A stretch of 64,000 bases of DNA from Burkholderiales bacterium (GCA_020851235.1 JADZDD010000011.1:62001-126000); one strand, 5' to 3'. Counted from the first letter of the stretch, positions 1 to 11,221 are shown. The notes: a model not told the origin generated them from the letters alone. Translations and numbers: made by a program.

Positions 1-449
1 TTCAACTCCTGCTCGGCGCGGTCGAGCGCCGAGCGGTCGAAGATGCGTCCCTCGGTGATGCCGATCTCCTTCAGCGCCTTCTTGACCGTCTCGGTGTCGA
101 ATTCCTTGTTGCCGACGAAGGTGAGCGAGCTGATCGTGGGCCGCTCCTGCACGCTGATCACGAGGATGTCGCCCTGCGCCTCGATGCGCACGTCACGGAA
201 GAAGCCGGTCGCGTACAGCGCCTTCACCGCCTGCGCGACCTTCTCGTCGTCGACTCGCTCCCCGACCTTGATCGGCAGATACGAGAAGATCGTGCCGGCC
301 TCGGTGCGCTGCACGCCTTCGACGCGAATGTCGCGCACGGTGAACGGATCGAAGGCGTACGCCGGCGTGCCCACCGCCACGGCGAGGAGCGCGGCAATGA
401 GCGAAGGCAGCGAGCGGCGGCGCAGAGGCGCGCTGGAGCGTACGGGCAT
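1..449 (-). CDS. bamA: Outer membrane protein assembly factor BamA, N-terminal part (cut by window edge)
   Basis: BamA is the beta-barrel core of the BAM complex that inserts proteins into the outer membrane. Only about 149 residues are present; the gene runs off the left edge. A basic N-terminus and hydrophobic stretch ending in A-Y-A around residue 32 form a Sec signal peptide. The mature part opens with FTVRDIRVEGVQR, the typical start of POTRA domain 1, and a second POTRA repeat begins near residue 100 (ISSLTFVGNKEFD). The ATG at 449 lacks a strong ribosome-binding site, but it is the only start that gives a sensible signal peptide. It follows rseP by 28 bp and is the last visible gene of the rpsB-to-bamA operon. 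Identification is by recognisable sequence. Confidence 0.93.
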   Translation of the reverse strand, partial: MPVRSSAPLRRRSLPSLIAALLAVAVGTPAYAFDPFTVRDIRVEGVQRTEAGTIFSYLPIKVGERVDDEKVAQAVKALYATGFFRDVRIEAQGDILVISVQERPTISSLTFVGNKEFDTETVKKALKEIGITEGRIFDRSALDRAEQEL

Positions 450-477
450 GGCGTGAAGGCGAGGCGGCGCGGGGCCG

Positions 478-1842
478 TCAGAACAGGCGGGACACGTCAT
501 TGAAAAGAGCCAAGGCCATCAGCACGGCAAGCATCGCCATGCCGATGCGCTGGCCGACCTCGAAGGCGCGGTCGGAGACGGGGCTGCCCTTGAAAATCTC
601 CACCAAATAATACAGCAAATGCCCGCCATCGAGTAACGGCACCGGCAACAGGTTGAGCACGCCGAGGCTGATGCTGATGAGCGCGAGATAGCCGACGAAG
701 ACGGAAAGTCCCGCCTGCGCCGATTGCCCGGCGAAATCGGCCATCGTCAGCGGACCGCTGATGTTCTTGAGCGACGCCTGTCCGATGAAGATGCGGCCGA
801 GCATCTTGAGCGTGAACACCGACAGTTCGTACGTCCGGCGCGCGCCCTGCACGAGCGATTCGACGGGCCCGTAGCGCACGGTCAATGCGAGGCCGGCCGC
901 GACCGCCGGATCGACGGCGAGCTTGATCCCCGCCATGCCCACCTGCCGGCCGTTGTCGTCGGTGGCCTCCGGCGTGATCGTCACGTCCGTCGTGGCGCCG
1001 CCGCGCTCGATGCGAAAGACGGTGGGCACGCCGGGGCGCGCATGCGTGATCGTTGCGACGTCGCCCGGCGAGCGCACCGGCGCGCCATCGATGGCGAGGA
1101 TGCGGTCGCCGGCGACGAGTCCGGCGCGTGCCGCCGGCCGGTGGGCGATGACCTCGGCCACGAGCGGCGGTCCAAGGTCGGTGCGCAGGCCCAATGCCGC
1201 CGGCGCGTTGCCCTCCCAGTCGGCCGTGGTGAGTCGCGAGACGTCGAGGCGGCGGGCCACTGGAGGGTCGCCGGCGTGCGGGCCCGCGCGCTCGACCGCA
1301 AGCGTCACCGCATCGCGACCTTGCGCCTTGACGAGCCGCCAGCGCAGATCCTGCCAGCTGCGCACCGGCTCGCCATCGACGGCGACGACGAGATCGCCCG
1401 CCTCGATCCCGGCGGCGGCGGCGGCGGTGCCGGGTGTGGGTGCGGCAAGGATCGCGCGCTGTCCGGACACGCCGGCCATGTACGTGCCGGCGAAGAGCAG
1501 GACCGCGAGGAGCAGGTTGGCGATGGGTCCGGCGGCGACGATCGCGATGCGCCGCCCCACGCTTTGCCGGTTGAAGGCGCGCGCGAGATCGCGCGGCGCC
1601 ACGTCGCCCTCGCGCTCGTCGAGCATCTTCACGTACCCGCCGAGCGGTATCGCCGACAGCGCCCACTCGGTGTCGTCGCGGCCGAAGCGGCGAACCGCGA
1701 TGACGCGACCGAAGCCGACCGAGAAGCGCAACACCTTCACGCCGACGAGCCGTGCCACGAGATAGTGCCCCAGCTCGTGGAAGACGACGAGCACGCCGAG
1801 CGTGACGAGGAAGGCGAGCGCCTTGTACGCGATCTCGATCAT
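478..1842 (-). CDS. rseP: RseP, site-2 intramembrane zinc metalloprotease
   Basis: RseP is an M50 inner-membrane protease that cleaves anti-sigma factor RseA to release the envelope-stress sigma factor, and clears remnant signal peptides. The 454-residue length matches the family. The zinc-binding HELGH is at residues 22-26 inside the first membrane segment, and the partner LDG motif is at about residue 405 ([10 protein letters not shown]). Two PDZ domains lie between, roughly residues 110-300, and the C-terminus is a membrane segment. Its ATG overlaps the TGA of ispC in an ATGA, indicating translational coupling. The gene order ispC-rseP-bamA is standard in proteobacteria. Confidence 0.97.
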   Translation of the reverse strand: MIEIAYKALAFLVTLGVLVVFHELGHYLVARLVGVKVLRFSVGFGRVIAVRRFGRDDTEWALSAIPLGGYVKMLDEREGDVAPRDLARAFNRQSVGRRIAIVAAGPIANLLLAVLLFAGTYMAGVSGQRAILAAPTPGTAAAAAGIEAGDLVVAVDGEPVRSWQDLRWRLVKAQGRDAVTLAVERAGPHAGDPPVARRLDVSRLTTADWEGNAPAALGLRTDLGPPLVAEVIAHRPAARAGLVAGDRILAIDGAPVRSPGDVATITHARPGVPTVFRIERGGATTDVTITPEATDDNGRQVGMAGIKLAVDPAVAAGLALTVRYGPVESLVQGARRTYELSVFTLKMLGRIFIGQASLKNISGPLTMADFAGQSAQAGLSVFVGYLALISISLGVLNLLPVPLLDGGHLLYYLVEIFKGSPVSDRAFEVGQRIGMAMLAVLMALALFNDVSRLF

Positions 1843-3071
1843 GGCGTCACTCTACCTTGAACGAGGCGGGACGCGACGAAGCCTTGCGCGACGCTGCGCG
1901 CCGTGGTGTCGGCGGCGTGGACGTCGTCGAGCGCCGCCACCGCGGCGACGGGAACATGCGCGAGGACGTGCGCGCAGGTCGTCACGATGTCGGTAAAGCG
2001 CAACTTGCCGGCGAGAAACGCTTCGACCGCGATCTCGTTGGCCGCATTGAGGAGCGCCGGCGCGGTGCCGCCGGCGCGCAGCGCCGCGTACGCGAGCGTG
2101 AGGCACGGGAAGCGCTCGAAGTCGCAGGCCTCGAACGAAAGGCTCCCCCGTTGCGCGAGGTCGAGTGCGGGCACCGGCGTTGCGATCCGCTCGGGATAGC
2201 CGAGCGCCTGCGCGATCGGCGTGCGCATGTCGGGGTGTCCGAGCTGCGCGAGCACGGAGCCGTCGACGTACTCGACGAGCGAGTGCACGATGCTTTGCGG
2301 ATGGATGACGACGTCGATCGCCTCCGCCGCGACGCCGAACAGCCAGTGCGCCTCGATGACCTCGAGGCCCTTGTTCATCATCGTCGCCGAGTCGACCGAG
2401 ATCTTGCGACCCATCGACCAGTTGGGGTGCGCACAGGCCTCGTCCGGCGTCACGTCGGCGAGTTCGCCCACCGGTCGCGTGCGAAACGGACCCCCGGACG
2501 CGGTGAGCAGGATGCGCCGCACGCCGACCTCGGTCGGGTCGCGCGCGTACGTCGGCGGGAGGCACTGGAAGATCGCGTTGTGCTCGCTGTCGATCGGCAA
2601 CAGCGTGGCGCCACCGTCGCGCACGGCAGCCATGAACAGGGCGCCGCCCAGGACGAGCGCCTCCTTGTTGGCAAGGAGAATGCGCTTGCCCGCGCGGGCG
2701 GCAGCAAGCGTCGAGGCCAGGCCGGCCGCACCGACGATGGCGGCGAGGACGGTATCGACCTCGGCGAGACTCGCAACGGTGATGAGCCCGGCTTCGCCGG
2801 CAAGGATCGACGTTGGCAGCCGGTCCGCCGCGAGTTCGACCTCGAGCGCGCGCGCCGCCGCGGCGTCGACCAGCACTGCGTAGCGTGGACGGAACCGGCG
2901 GCACAGGGCGGCAAGCCTTGGCACGTTCCGATGCGCGGCGAGTGCCGTCACCTCGAAGCGATCCGGGTGGCAGGCGATCACGTCGAGCGTCGATGCGCCG
3001 ATCGAACCGGTGGCGCCCAGGATGCACACGCGGCGCGGCGCGCCGTGGGCCGTGCCGGTGGTTGTCTGCAT
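1839..3071 (-). CDS. ispC: 1-deoxy-D-xylulose 5-phosphate reductoisomerase
   Basis: IspC (Dxr) catalyses the NADPH-dependent rearrangement and reduction of DXP to MEP, the committed step of the non-mevalonate isoprenoid pathway. The protein is 410 residues. It carries a dinucleotide motif GATGSIG at residues 19-25, the metal-binding [11 protein letters not shown] segment, and the [17 protein letters not shown] substrate loop. The frame stays open upstream to 3806, but that extension is antisense-like sequence inside cdsA. The ATG at 3071 gives the normal N-terminus a few residues before the Rossmann motif. It feeds precursors to uppS in the same operon. Confidence 0.96.
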   Translation of the reverse strand: MQTTTGTAHGAPRRVCILGATGSIGASTLDVIACHPDRFEVTALAAHRNVPRLAALCRRFRPRYAVLVDAAAARALEVELAADRLPTSILAGEAGLITVASLAEVDTVLAAIVGAAGLASTLAAARAGKRILLANKEALVLGGALFMAAVRDGGATLLPIDSEHNAIFQCLPPTYARDPTEVGVRRILLTASGGPFRTRPVGELADVTPDEACAHPNWSMGRKISVDSATMMNKGLEVIEAHWLFGVAAEAIDVVIHPQSIVHSLVEYVDGSVLAQLGHPDMRTPIAQALGYPERIATPVPALDLAQRGSLSFEACDFERFPCLTLAYAALRAGGTAPALLNAANEIAVEAFLAGKLRFTDIVTTCAHVLAHVPVAAVAALDDVHAADTTARSVAQGFVASRLVQGRVTP

Positions 3072-3091
3072 CGGTGCGGGCGGGAAACGCG

Positions 3092-3931
3092 TCACCGCGC
3101 GACCGGGGCGAGAAAGTGCAGCGCGGCGAGTGCTGCGATCGGCATCGCCGCGACAAGCGCATCGATGCGATCGAGGATGCCGCCGTGCCCGGGCAACGCC
3201 GCCCCGCTGTCCTTGACGCCGGCCTGCCGCTTCATGAGCGACTCGAAGAGGTCGCCCACCACCGAGACGCTTGCGAGCACGAGCATGAACAGCACGAAGG
3301 CGGCGATCCGCATCCCATCGACCGGCCCCCGGAACGCAGCGGCCGTGGCGAGCGGCACGAGCGCCACGGCGTAGAGCGCGACCGCCACCCACGCGCCGAA
3401 CACGCCCTCCCAGGTCTTTCCCGGGCTCACCTGCGGCGCGAGCTTGCGCCGCCCGAACGCGCGACCGGAGAAGTACGCCGCGGTGTCGGCGATCCACACC
3501 ACCGCCATCGCCGCGAGCACGAGCCAGGGCGAATGCGCGCGCAACGCGACGAGCGCGGCCCAGGTGGCAACGAGGACGACGAGGCCGATGAGCGCCATCG
3601 GCACGCGCCTTTGCGTCGACCAGCGGCCGCCGACCCAAAGCGGCGCAACGCAGATCCAGAACACGCTCGCGATCACAAGCGTGCCGCGCGCGTACGCCTG
3701 CGCCACACCGGCATCGGGATAGATGAGCAGGGCGAGCGCCACGAGCAGCGTTGCCAGCACGAACGCCGTATGCAGCGGGGGCGCAAACCCCGAAAGCCTC
3801 GCCCACTCGTGCGCTGCCCAGCCGACGACGGCGAGCAGGACGATGGCAAAGGGGAGTGGCGCAAGCAGGAACAGCGCCGCGAGGACCGCGGGTACGAGGA
3901 CGAGCGCCGTCAGGACCCGCGTCTTCAGCAT
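3092..3931 (-). CDS. cdsA: Phosphatidate cytidylyltransferase
   Basis: CdsA makes CDP-diacylglycerol from phosphatidic acid and CTP, the branch point of phospholipid synthesis. The 279-residue protein is almost entirely membrane segments. The family signature is near the C-terminus: [13 protein letters not shown] followed by [11 protein letters not shown], with the conserved KR, KD, HGG and DR-x-D residues intact. It starts 3 bp after uppS ends and ends 20 bp before ispC begins, so it is embedded in the operon. Length and signature leave little doubt. Confidence 0.96.
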   Translation of the reverse strand: MLKTRVLTALVLVPAVLAALFLLAPLPFAIVLLAVVGWAAHEWARLSGFAPPLHTAFVLATLLVALALLIYPDAGVAQAYARGTLVIASVFWICVAPLWVGGRWSTQRRVPMALIGLVVLVATWAALVALRAHSPWLVLAAMAVVWIADTAAYFSGRAFGRRKLAPQVSPGKTWEGVFGAWVAVALYAVALVPLATAAAFRGPVDGMRIAAFVLFMLVLASVSVVGDLFESLMKRQAGVKDSGAALPGHGGILDRIDALVAAMPIAALAALHFLAPVAR

Positions 3932-3934
3932 CCG

Positions 3935-4705
3935 TCAGCCCCGGGCCGCTTGCACCTGATCGGTCGTGCGCCCGAAGCGCCGCTCCCGACTCCGGTACGA
4001 CGCCAGCGCAGCATCGAGCGCGGTGGCGTCGAAATCGGGCCAGAGGAGATCGGTGAAATACAGTTCGGTATAGGCGAGTTGCCAGAGGAGGAAGTTGGAG
4101 ATGCGCTGCTCGCCGCCGGTGCGGATGAAAAGATCCGGCTCCGGCGCGTAGCTCATCGCGAGGCAGGGCGTGAGCTCGTCGGCGCGAAGCGGCGGCGCCC
4201 CCGGCAGCGCCGCCTCCGGGTGCGCCGCGAAGTAGCGCTGCGCGGCGTCGGCGATGTCCTGTCGCCCGCCGTAGTTCGCGGCGATCGTCAGCGTAAGGCG
4301 CGTGTTGTCGGCGGTCAGCGCCTCACCCGTCGCGATCAATTCGCGGATCCGCGGCGCGAAGCGTCCGAGGTCACCCACGATACGCAAGCGGATGCCATTC
4401 GCGTGCAGCTTGGCCACCTCCTGCTCGAGCGCACGCAGGAACAGGTCCATGAGGATCGACACCTCCTCGGCAGGCCGCCGCCAGTTCTCGCTCGAGAAGG
4501 CAAACAGCGTCAGGTACTCGATGCCGACGGCCACCGACGCCTTGATCGCAACGCGCACCGCCTCGACGCCGCGCCGGTGTCCGGCCACGCGCGGCAGGTG
4601 TCGCTGCCGCGCCCAGCGCCCGTTTCCGTCCATGATGATCGCGACGTGCCGCGGGACCTCCGTCGTGACCGGTATGCCGTGCGTCGAACTCGTGAATGCG
4701 CTCAC
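3935..4705 (-). CDS. uppS: Undecaprenyl diphosphate synthase (cis-prenyltransferase)
   Basis: UppS condenses isopentenyl diphosphate units onto farnesyl diphosphate to make the C55 carrier lipid for peptidoglycan and O-antigen. The diagnostic [12 protein letters not shown] box is near the N-terminus; its Asp (about residue 26) binds the diphosphate. The [11 protein letters not shown] segment is near the C-terminus. I chose the GTG at 4705 because a GGGGA lies about 10 nt upstream and the gene then begins after the frr stop. An in-frame TTG at 4732 would overlap frr by 11 bp and add nine residues. With GTG the protein is 256 residues, typical for the family. Confidence 0.94.
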   Translation of the reverse strand: MSAFTSSTHGIPVTTEVPRHVAIIMDGNGRWARQRHLPRVAGHRRGVEAVRVAIKASVAVGIEYLTLFAFSSENWRRPAEEVSILMDLFLRALEQEVAKLHANGIRLRIVGDLGRFAPRIRELIATGEALTADNTRLTLTIAANYGGRQDIADAAQRYFAAHPEAALPGAPPLRADELTPCLAMSYAPEPDLFIRTGGEQRISNFLLWQLAYTELYFTDLLWPDFDATALDAALASYRSRERRFGRTTDQVQAARG

Positions 4706-4721
4706 CCTGCGATCGTCCCCA

Positions 4722-5279
4722 TCAGATCGCAAGCAGGTCGGCTTCCTTGGCGGCGAGCACCTTGTCGATCTCGGCGATGTAGCGGTCGGTGAGCTTTTGC
4801 AGGTCGGTCAGCGCGTGCCGCTCGTCGTCTTCGGAGACCGCCTTGTCCTTGAGGAGCTTCTTCAGCTGGTCGTTGGCATCGCGCCGCACATTGCGCACGG
4901 CGACGCGGGCCGCCTCGGCCTCCTTGTGCACGACCTTGGTGAGGTCGCGGCGCCGCTCCTCGGTCAGCGGCGGCATCGGGATGCGGATCACGTCGCCCGA
5001 GGTGGCGGGATTGAGCCCCAGGTCCGAATCACGGATCGCCTTCTCGACGATCGGGACCATCTTCTTCTCCCACGGCTGCACGGTGATCGTGCGCGCATCG
5101 GCCAGGGATACCCCGGCGACCTGGTTGAGCGGCATCGACGAGCCGTAGTAGTCGACGTGGATATGGTCGAGCAGGCCCGTGTGTGCGCGCCCCGTCCGGA
5201 TCTTGCCGAGATCGACCTTGAGCGCCTCGACCGATTTCACCATCTTCTGCTCGGCCGCCTTCTTCACGTCGTTGATCAT
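4722..5279 (-). CDS. frr: Ribosome recycling factor
   Basis: RRF acts with EF-G to split post-termination ribosomes. The 185-residue length is exactly standard. The N-terminus ([21 protein letters not shown]) and the central TVQPWEKK segment are textbook RRF. A strong ribosome-binding site, GGAGGAGG, sits immediately upstream of the ATG at 5279. It lies between pyrH and uppS, the common arrangement in beta- and gammaproteobacteria. Confidence 0.98.
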   Translation of the reverse strand: MINDVKKAAEQKMVKSVEALKVDLGKIRTGRAHTGLLDHIHVDYYGSSMPLNQVAGVSLADARTITVQPWEKKMVPIVEKAIRDSDLGLNPATSGDVIRIPMPPLTEERRRDLTKVVHKEAEAARVAVRNVRRDANDQLKKLLKDKAVSEDDERHALTDLQKLTDRYIAEIDKVLAAKEADLLAI

Positions 5280-5295
5280 GCCTCCTCCTGCAGTG

Positions 5296-6096
5296 TCAGC
5301 AATGGACGAGCGTGCCCTCGTCCTCGCCCATCACCACGCGCTTCAACGCTCCCGGGACGAAGATCGAGAACACCTTGAGCAGCATGTTCTGGTCGCGGCA
5401 CAGCGCGAGCGCGGTCGCATCCATCACCTTGAGGTTCTTGACGATCGCCTCGTCGAACGTGAGCTGCGGATAGCGACGCGCGGTACGGTCCTGCATCGGG
5501 TCGGCGGTGTACACGCCGTCGACCTTCGTCGCCTTGAGGACGATGTCGACACCCATCTCGCGCCCGCGCAACGCCGCGGCGGTGTCGGTGGTGAAGAACG
5601 GATTGCCGGTCCCGGCCGCGAAGATCACGACCTTCCCTTCGTCGAGGTGGCGCAGCGCGCGGCCGCGGATGTACGGTTCGGCGACCTGGTCGATGCGTAG
5701 CGCCGATTGCACGCGCGACTCGACGCCGGCACGGCGCAGCGCATCCTGCAGCGCCAGGGCGTTCATGAGCGTGGCGAGCATCCCCATGTAGTCAGCCGTC
5801 GCGCGATCCATGCCCGCGGCGCCGGGAGCCACCCCGCGAAAGATGTTGCCACCCCCGATGACGATGGCGATCCGGACCCCGGCGCGCAGCACCTCGGCGA
5901 TCTCGGCGACGATACGATCGATCGTCTCGCGCTCGATGCCGTAATTCGCCTCACCCATCAGCGCTTCGCCGGAGAGCTTGAGGAGGATGCGCCGGTACGC
6001 CGGCCCGGAGGCGGACGCCATGGGGACGGCCGGCGTGACGGGCGCCGCGACCGCGGCGGCGATGGCCTCGATCGGTACGGCGGTCGGCGAATTCAT
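5296..6096 (-). CDS. pyrH: UMP kinase with Ala/Pro-rich N-terminal extension
   Basis: PyrH phosphorylates UMP to UDP in pyrimidine nucleotide synthesis. Family motifs are intact: [20 protein letters not shown] and [17 protein letters not shown]. The ATG at 6096 has a clear AAGGAG about 6 nt upstream and gives 266 residues. This includes an N-terminal extension of roughly 25 residues rich in Ala, Pro and Val before the usual start of the fold. An internal ATG at 6024 would give a standard 242-residue enzyme but has no comparable ribosome-binding site. The extension is unusual, and its translation is inferred from the ribosome-binding site. Confidence 0.95.
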   Translation of the reverse strand: MNSPTAVPIEAIAAAVAAPVTPAVPMASASGPAYRRILLKLSGEALMGEANYGIERETIDRIVAEIAEVLRAGVRIAIVIGGGNIFRGVAPGAAGMDRATADYMGMLATLMNALALQDALRRAGVESRVQSALRIDQVAEPYIRGRALRHLDEGKVVIFAAGTGNPFFTTDTAAALRGREMGVDIVLKATKVDGVYTADPMQDRTARRYPQLTFDEAIVKNLKVMDATALALCRDQNMLLKVFSIFVPGALKRVVMGEDEGTLVHC

Positions 6097-6210
6097 GAAC
6101 GCTCCTTGAATGCTTCGCTCACCGGTGGGCCGAGCCGGCAACCCCCTCACTGGCCCCCGCGCGGGCGACGGTCACCCACGCGGTCCACGACCACGGCTTG
6201 CGCGTGACGC

Positions 6211-6232
6211 CGCGACCGGGCCGTCGGTCGCG
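6211..6232 (-). other. Hairpin between tsf and pyrH
   Basis: A perfect 8-bp stem (CGCGACCG / CGGTCGCG) with a 6-nt loop lies in the 151-nt gap between the tsf stop and the pyrH start. There is no T-run after it on the minus strand, so it is not a classical terminator. It could be an mRNA-stability or processing element that sets different levels of EF-Ts and UMP kinase. That role is inference. Confidence 0.4.
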
Positions 6233-6247
6233 GGCGCCCCTTCCGCG

Positions 6248-7144
<897 letters not shown>

Positions 7145-7249
7145 CGTTCTACCTCGTCGTTCGTTGCCACCGCGACCCGCTGCCGGGCCGCCGTAAGGAT
7201 CCAGGAAGGCCTGTCGCCGTCGCGCGTGGCGCGACCCGCGCAGGAAGGG

Positions 7250-7993
7250 CTACGCCGTGGTCTCGTCGTGCACCTCGACGAATTCGTCGCCGGCCGCCAC
7301 GATCTCGTGCACCGCGGTGCTCTTGCCCTCGAGCACCGAATCGGCGACCCCGCGCGCGTACAGGCGAATGGCGCGGCTCGAGTCGTCGTTGCCGGGGATC
7401 ACGTAGGCGATGCCTTCCGGGGAATGATTGGTGTCGACGACGCCGACGATCGGGATGCCGAGCTTCTTCGCCTCGGTGACCGCGATCTTGTGGTAGCCGA
7501 CGTCCACGACGAACATCGCGTCCGGCAACGCCGCCATGTCCTTGATGCCGCCCAGGCTCTTGACGAGCTTGTCGAGCTCGCGCTGGTGCGACAGCGCCTC
7601 GCGCTTGGTCATGCGCTCGAAGGTGCCGTCGGTCGCCATCTGCTCCAGGTCCTTGAGCCGCTTGATCGACGCCTTCACCGTCTTGAAATTGGTGAGCATC
7701 CCGCCCAGCCAGCGGTTGTCGACGTACGGCATGCCGGCGCGCTGCGCCTCTTCAGCGACGATCTCGCGCGCTTGCCGCTTGGTGCCGACGAAGAGGATGG
7801 TTCCGCGATTGCCGGCGAGTTGCCGAACGTACTTCATCGCATCCTGGTACATCTGCATCGTCTTCTCGAGGTTGACGATGTGGATCTTGTTGCGCTGGCC
7901 GAAGATGTAGTCGGCCATCTTCGGATTCCAGTACCGGGTCTGGTGGCCGAAGTGCACTCCGGCCTCCAGCATTTGACGCATCGTGACTGACAT
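7250..7993 (-). CDS. rpsB: 30S ribosomal protein S2
   Basis: S2 is a small-subunit protein needed for binding S1 and for start-codon selection. The 247-residue product opens with [25 protein letters not shown] and contains VGTKRQA and [14 protein letters not shown], both invariant in S2. The ATG at 7993 has a GGAG 8 nt upstream. An open frame further upstream belongs to the 5' leader and is not coding. This is the first gene of the minus-strand operon that reaches bamA. Confidence 0.98.
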   Translation of the reverse strand: MSVTMRQMLEAGVHFGHQTRYWNPKMADYIFGQRNKIHIVNLEKTMQMYQDAMKYVRQLAGNRGTILFVGTKRQAREIVAEEAQRAGMPYVDNRWLGGMLTNFKTVKASIKRLKDLEQMATDGTFERMTKREALSHQRELDKLVKSLGGIKDMAALPDAMFVVDVGYHKIAVTEAKKLGIPIVGVVDTNHSPEGIAYVIPGNDDSSRAIRLYARGVADSVLEGKSTAVHEIVAAGDEFVEVHDETTA

Positions 7994-8307
7994 TGCGACT
8001 GCTCCTTGAGGTTGGCCTCCATCCGCGCCGTGATCCCCGGCGCGCTCGCCTCGGGGACACCTCAATGACCGCGGATGTGCGGATTGCCGATCGTCCGGAC
8101 GGTCGCGACGCGGCATGCGCCGCGGCCACCTCGGATCTTGCCGCCCGGCCGGAAGTCTTCCGGCGGTGTCGACGTCGCGGGCGCGATCGGGTTAACTCGG
8201 CATTCTAGCAGGTTCCGGCTCCCGGCCGCGCGGGTCTCCATGCTTGTCAGAGGCGACGCCCGGCCTCACTGTATGTACGATCGATCGCTCCCGTATTCGG
8301 CATTCCG
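7994..8307. promoter_or_regulatory. Divergent intergenic region with rpsB promoter and long rpsB leader
   Basis: No gene is seen in these 314 bp between rpsB (minus) and ygfZ (plus). On the minus strand a TAGAAT -10 element is at 8207-8202, within TAGAATGC, a form repeated before other genes in this window. No convincing -35 was found. Transcription would start near 8195, giving a leader of about 200 nt before rpsB. Long structured rpsB leaders that respond to S2 are known in other proteobacteria. Whether this leader folds that way was not tested. The ygfZ promoter was not identified. Confidence 0.5.
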
Positions 8308-9279
8308 ATGACTCCCGACCCTGCACCTTTCGCCCCGCCCGCCTTCGTCGCGCCGCTCGATTCGCTCGCCGCCATCGGCTTCGACGGCGCGGACGCCGCG
8401 ACGTTCCTGCACGGGCAGCTTTCGACCGACGTCGTCGCGATGCCGGTGGGCGCGGCGGCACCCACCACCTACAACTCGGCCAAGGGACGCGTGCTCGCGA
8501 CGATGCTGCTGCATCGGCGCGGCCCCGACGCCTTCGTCGGGGTCGTCGCCGCGGACCTCGCGGCGGCGCTGCGCAAGCGGCTTGCCATGTTCGTGCTGCG
8601 CGCCAAGGTCACGGTGCGCGACGCCGCCGCGGGGATGCAACTCCTCGGCCTCGGCGGCGACGGCGCCGCCGCCGCGCTCACGACGGCGCTTGGCGTGGCG
8701 CCCGCGCCGGGCACGGGGGCAGTCACCGCCGACGCCGAAGTGCTCGGCTTCCCCGACGGCCGCACGCTCGTCATCGCGGCCGCGAACGCAGTCGAGGCCC
8801 TGCGTGCGCGGCTCGCGCTGCCGGCCGTACCCCCGGCCACGTTCGACCGACTCGGCATTCGCGCTGGCGTGCCGCAGGTCACGCTGGCCACGCAGGATCG
8901 CTTCGTCGTGCAGGCGCTCAACGGCGACCTCCTGGGGTGCGTCAGCTTTCGCAAGGGCTGCTACCCGGGCCAGGAGATCGTGGCCCGCATGCAATACCTC
9001 GGCCGCATGAAGGAGCGGCTGTTCGCCTTTGCCACCGCCGCTGCGGCGCCGGCCGCGGGGACTCCGCTCCTGTCGACCGCGGCGCCCGAAGCCGCGGCGG
9101 GCACCGTGGTGAACGCGGTGGCCGTCGACGGCGGCAGCGAGTTCGTCGCGGTCGCCCTCTACGACGCAGCCATGCGCGGCGACCTGCGTCTGGGAAGCGT
9201 CAGCGGCGCGGCCGCGGTCATGCTGCCCCTGCCCTACGCGATTCCGGCGCCGACGGCGGCCCCGCGCGTGCGGCTTTGA
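8308..9279 (+). CDS. ygfZ: YgfZ-family folate-binding protein (tRNA modification / Fe-S repair)
   Basis: YgfZ proteins bind tetrahydrofolate and support the activity or repair of Fe-S enzymes such as MiaB. The protein is 323 residues, in the normal range. The invariant KGCYPGQE signature with its reactive Cys lies at about residues 214-221, followed by RMQYLGRMKERL. The N-terminal GcvT-like domain includes the FLHGQLSTDV segment. The downstream NRDE protein starts 12 bp after it, so the two are probably co-transcribed. Confidence 0.92.
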   Translation: MTPDPAPFAPPAFVAPLDSLAAIGFDGADAATFLHGQLSTDVVAMPVGAAAPTTYNSAKGRVLATMLLHRRGPDAFVGVVAADLAAALRKRLAMFVLRAKVTVRDAAAGMQLLGLGGDGAAAALTTALGVAPAPGTGAVTADAEVLGFPDGRTLVIAAANAVEALRARLALPAVPPATFDRLGIRAGVPQVTLATQDRFVVQALNGDLLGCVSFRKGCYPGQEIVARMQYLGRMKERLFAFATAAAAPAAGTPLLSTAAPEAAAGTVVNAVAVDGGSEFVAVALYDAAMRGDLRLGSVSGAAAVMLPLPYAIPAPTAAPRVRL

Positions 9280-9291
9280 GGGCGCGAACGC

Positions 9292-10068
9292 ATGTGCCTT
9301 GCGGTCATCGCACTCGCCACGCACCCGCACTACACGCTCGTCCTCGCGACCAACCGCGACGAGTTCCACGCCCGTCCGGCAGCACCCGCGGCCTGGGGCA
9401 GCGACGAGGCCTTCGCCGGCATCCTCGCCGGGCGCGACCGCGAGGCGGGCGGCACGTGGCTCGGCGTGCAGCGCAACGGCCGCATCGCCTTCGTCACCAA
9501 CGTGCGGCAGGGCACCGGGCGTGACCCAGCCGCCCGCTCGCGCGGCGAACTCGTCCCGCGCGTGCTGCACGCGCGCACCGGGCTCGCCGCCGCGCTCACC
9601 GCGATCGCCCACGACGGCGCCGCGTACAACGGCTTCAATCTCCTCGCCGCGGACGCTGCCGGGGCCTGGTGGACGTCGAATCGGGCCGCAGGGGTGCACG
9701 CCGTCGAGCCCGGGGTGCACGGCCTGTCCAACGCCGCCCTCGACACGCCGTGGCCGAAGCTCGTGCGCACGCGTGCGGCACTCGCCGCCTGGTGCGCGCG
9801 CGGCGTCGACGATCCGGAGCCGCTGTTTGCCGCGCTGGCCGATCGAACGGGAGCACCGGATGCGGATCTGCCGGCCACGGGCGTATCGCTCGAATGGGAG
9901 CGCGTGCTCGCCGCCCCGTTCATCGTCGGCGACGGCTACGGCACGCGCTGCTCGACCGTGGTGACGATCGATCGCGGCGGCATCGTGCGTTTCGAGGAGC
10001 GCTCGTTCGGCCCCGGTGGCGTGCCTGCGGGCACGCGGCTCGAAACCTTCCGCGCGGCGCCCGGCTGA
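9292..10068 (+). CDS. NRDE/TANGO2-family protein
   Basis: This 258-residue protein belongs to the NRDE family (human TANGO2). It begins with Met-Cys, and the name-giving N-R-D-E motif is at residues 21-24 in a stretch reading LATNRDEFHARP. The early GGTWLGVQRNGRIAFVTN segment is also typical. Family members have been linked to heme trafficking and lipid metabolism in eukaryotes; the bacterial role is not settled. The fold resembles N-terminal nucleophile hydrolases, with Cys2 a candidate functional residue (inference). It follows ygfZ closely and ends 153 bp before the TAXI-TRAP genes. Confidence 0.88.
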   Translation: MCLAVIALATHPHYTLVLATNRDEFHARPAAPAAWGSDEAFAGILAGRDREAGGTWLGVQRNGRIAFVTNVRQGTGRDPAARSRGELVPRVLHARTGLAAALTAIAHDGAAYNGFNLLAADAAGAWWTSNRAAGVHAVEPGVHGLSNAALDTPWPKLVRTRAALAAWCARGVDDPEPLFAALADRTGAPDADLPATGVSLEWERVLAAPFIVGDGYGTRCSTVVTIDRGGIVRFEERSFGPGGVPAGTRLETFRAAPG

Positions 10069-10113
10069 CCCGACGGGCGACAGCCGCGCCCGATCGGCCC
10101 GATGCGTAGCCTC

Positions 10114-10119
10114 TATAAT
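10114..10119 (+). promoter_or_regulatory. TATAAT -10 box before the TAXI-TRAP operon
   Basis: A perfect TATAAT lies 103 bp upstream of the TAXI binding-protein start, in the only sizeable gap before it. No clear -35 is present at 16-18 bp. The predicted leader is about 96 nt and ends in a GAGGAGG ribosome-binding site at 10204-10210. Confidence 0.5.
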
Positions 10120-10221
10120 CGCGACGGCACCGTCCGGGACCCGCACGGCCTCTCCTTGCGCCGCGCGCCACGACACTGGACACTGCCGGCACATTCGAAT
10201 CCCGAGGAGGCACAGAAGCCC

Positions 10222-11181
10222 ATGAAGATCAGCATTCCGTCGCTGCGCGCGCTCACCGTCGTCGCGTCGCTCGCGCTTGCCACGCCGGCGCTTGCCGCCG
10301 AGCAATTCATCACCGTGCTCACCGGCGGCACGAGCGGCGTGTACTACCCTCTGGGGGTCGCGCTCGCCAACGTCATCGGCAAGACGATTCCCGCGGCCAA
10401 GGTGTCGGCGCAGGCGACCAAGGCATCGGTCGAGAACCTCAATCTCCTGCAGGCCGGGCGCGGCGAGATCGCGTTCACGCTTGGCGATTCGCTGTCCGAC
10501 GCCTGGCGCGGCAATCCCGAGGCAGGCTTCAACGCGCCGCTCAAGAAGCTGCGCGGCGTGGCCGCCATCTATCCCAATTACATCCAGATCGTTGCCAGCA
10601 AGGATTCGGGCATCCGCACGCTCGCCGACCTGAAAGGCAAGCGCGTCTCGGTCGGTGCGCCGAAGTCGGGGACCGAGCTCAACGCGCGCGCGATCTTCAA
10701 GGCCGCCGGCATCGAGTACAAGGACCTCGCCAAGGTCGAATACCTGCCGTTCGGCGAATCGGTCGAGCTCATGAAGAATCGCCAGCTCGACGCGACGCTG
10801 CAGTCCGCAGGCCTTGGCGTGTCGTCGCTGCGCGATCTCGCGTTGTCGGTGCCGATCGTCGTCGTCGCCATCCCGCCCGAGATCGTCAAGAAGACGGGCG
10901 ACCCCGCGTACCTGCCGGCGACCGTGCCGGCCAACACGTACCAGGGGCAGACCGAGGAGGTGCCCACCGCCGCCGTGCAGAATTTCCTCGTCACGCACGA
11001 AGGCGTCTCCAACGAGACGGCGTATCTCATGACGAAGGCGCTGTGGACGAACCTCGACCAGCTCGTCGCCGCGCACGCCGCAGCGAAGGCGATCAACCTC
11101 AAGAAGGCGCTCGAAGGCATGCCGGTGCCCGTGCATCCGGGAGCCGAGCGCTACTACAAGGAAGTCGGGCTCGTGAAGTGA
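10222..11181 (+). CDS. TAXI-family TRAP transporter substrate-binding protein
   Basis: This is the periplasmic receptor of a TRAP transporter of the TAXI type, which deliver organic acids or related solutes. The 319-residue product has a Sec signal peptide (hydrophobic core, cleavage near A-L-A-A at residue 22). Family hallmarks include VLTGGTSGVYYPLG, the segment that gives TAXI proteins their NMT1-like fold, and KSGTELNARAIFKAAG. An in-frame start at 10102 exists, but the ATG at 10222 follows GAGGAGG and begins the signal peptide directly. The fused permease follows 40 bp downstream. Substrate cannot be read from sequence. Confidence 0.93.
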   Translation: MKISIPSLRALTVVASLALATPALAAEQFITVLTGGTSGVYYPLGVALANVIGKTIPAAKVSAQATKASVENLNLLQAGRGEIAFTLGDSLSDAWRGNPEAGFNAPLKKLRGVAAIYPNYIQIVASKDSGIRTLADLKGKRVSVGAPKSGTELNARAIFKAAGIEYKDLAKVEYLPFGESVELMKNRQLDATLQSAGLGVSSLRDLALSVPIVVVAIPPEIVKKTGDPAYLPATVPANTYQGQTEEVPTAAVQNFLVTHEGVSNETAYLMTKALWTNLDQLVAAHAAAKAINLKKALEGMPVPVHPGAERYYKEVGLVK

Positions 11182-11221
11182 CGCGCCCGCGCGGCCGCGA
11201 CGTCGAGCGGACGGGTCCGAC

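Noticed and set aside
1839-3806. A 655-residue version of IspC
   Set aside because: The extra N-terminal 245 codons overlap cdsA in another frame; the family starts at the ATG at 3071.
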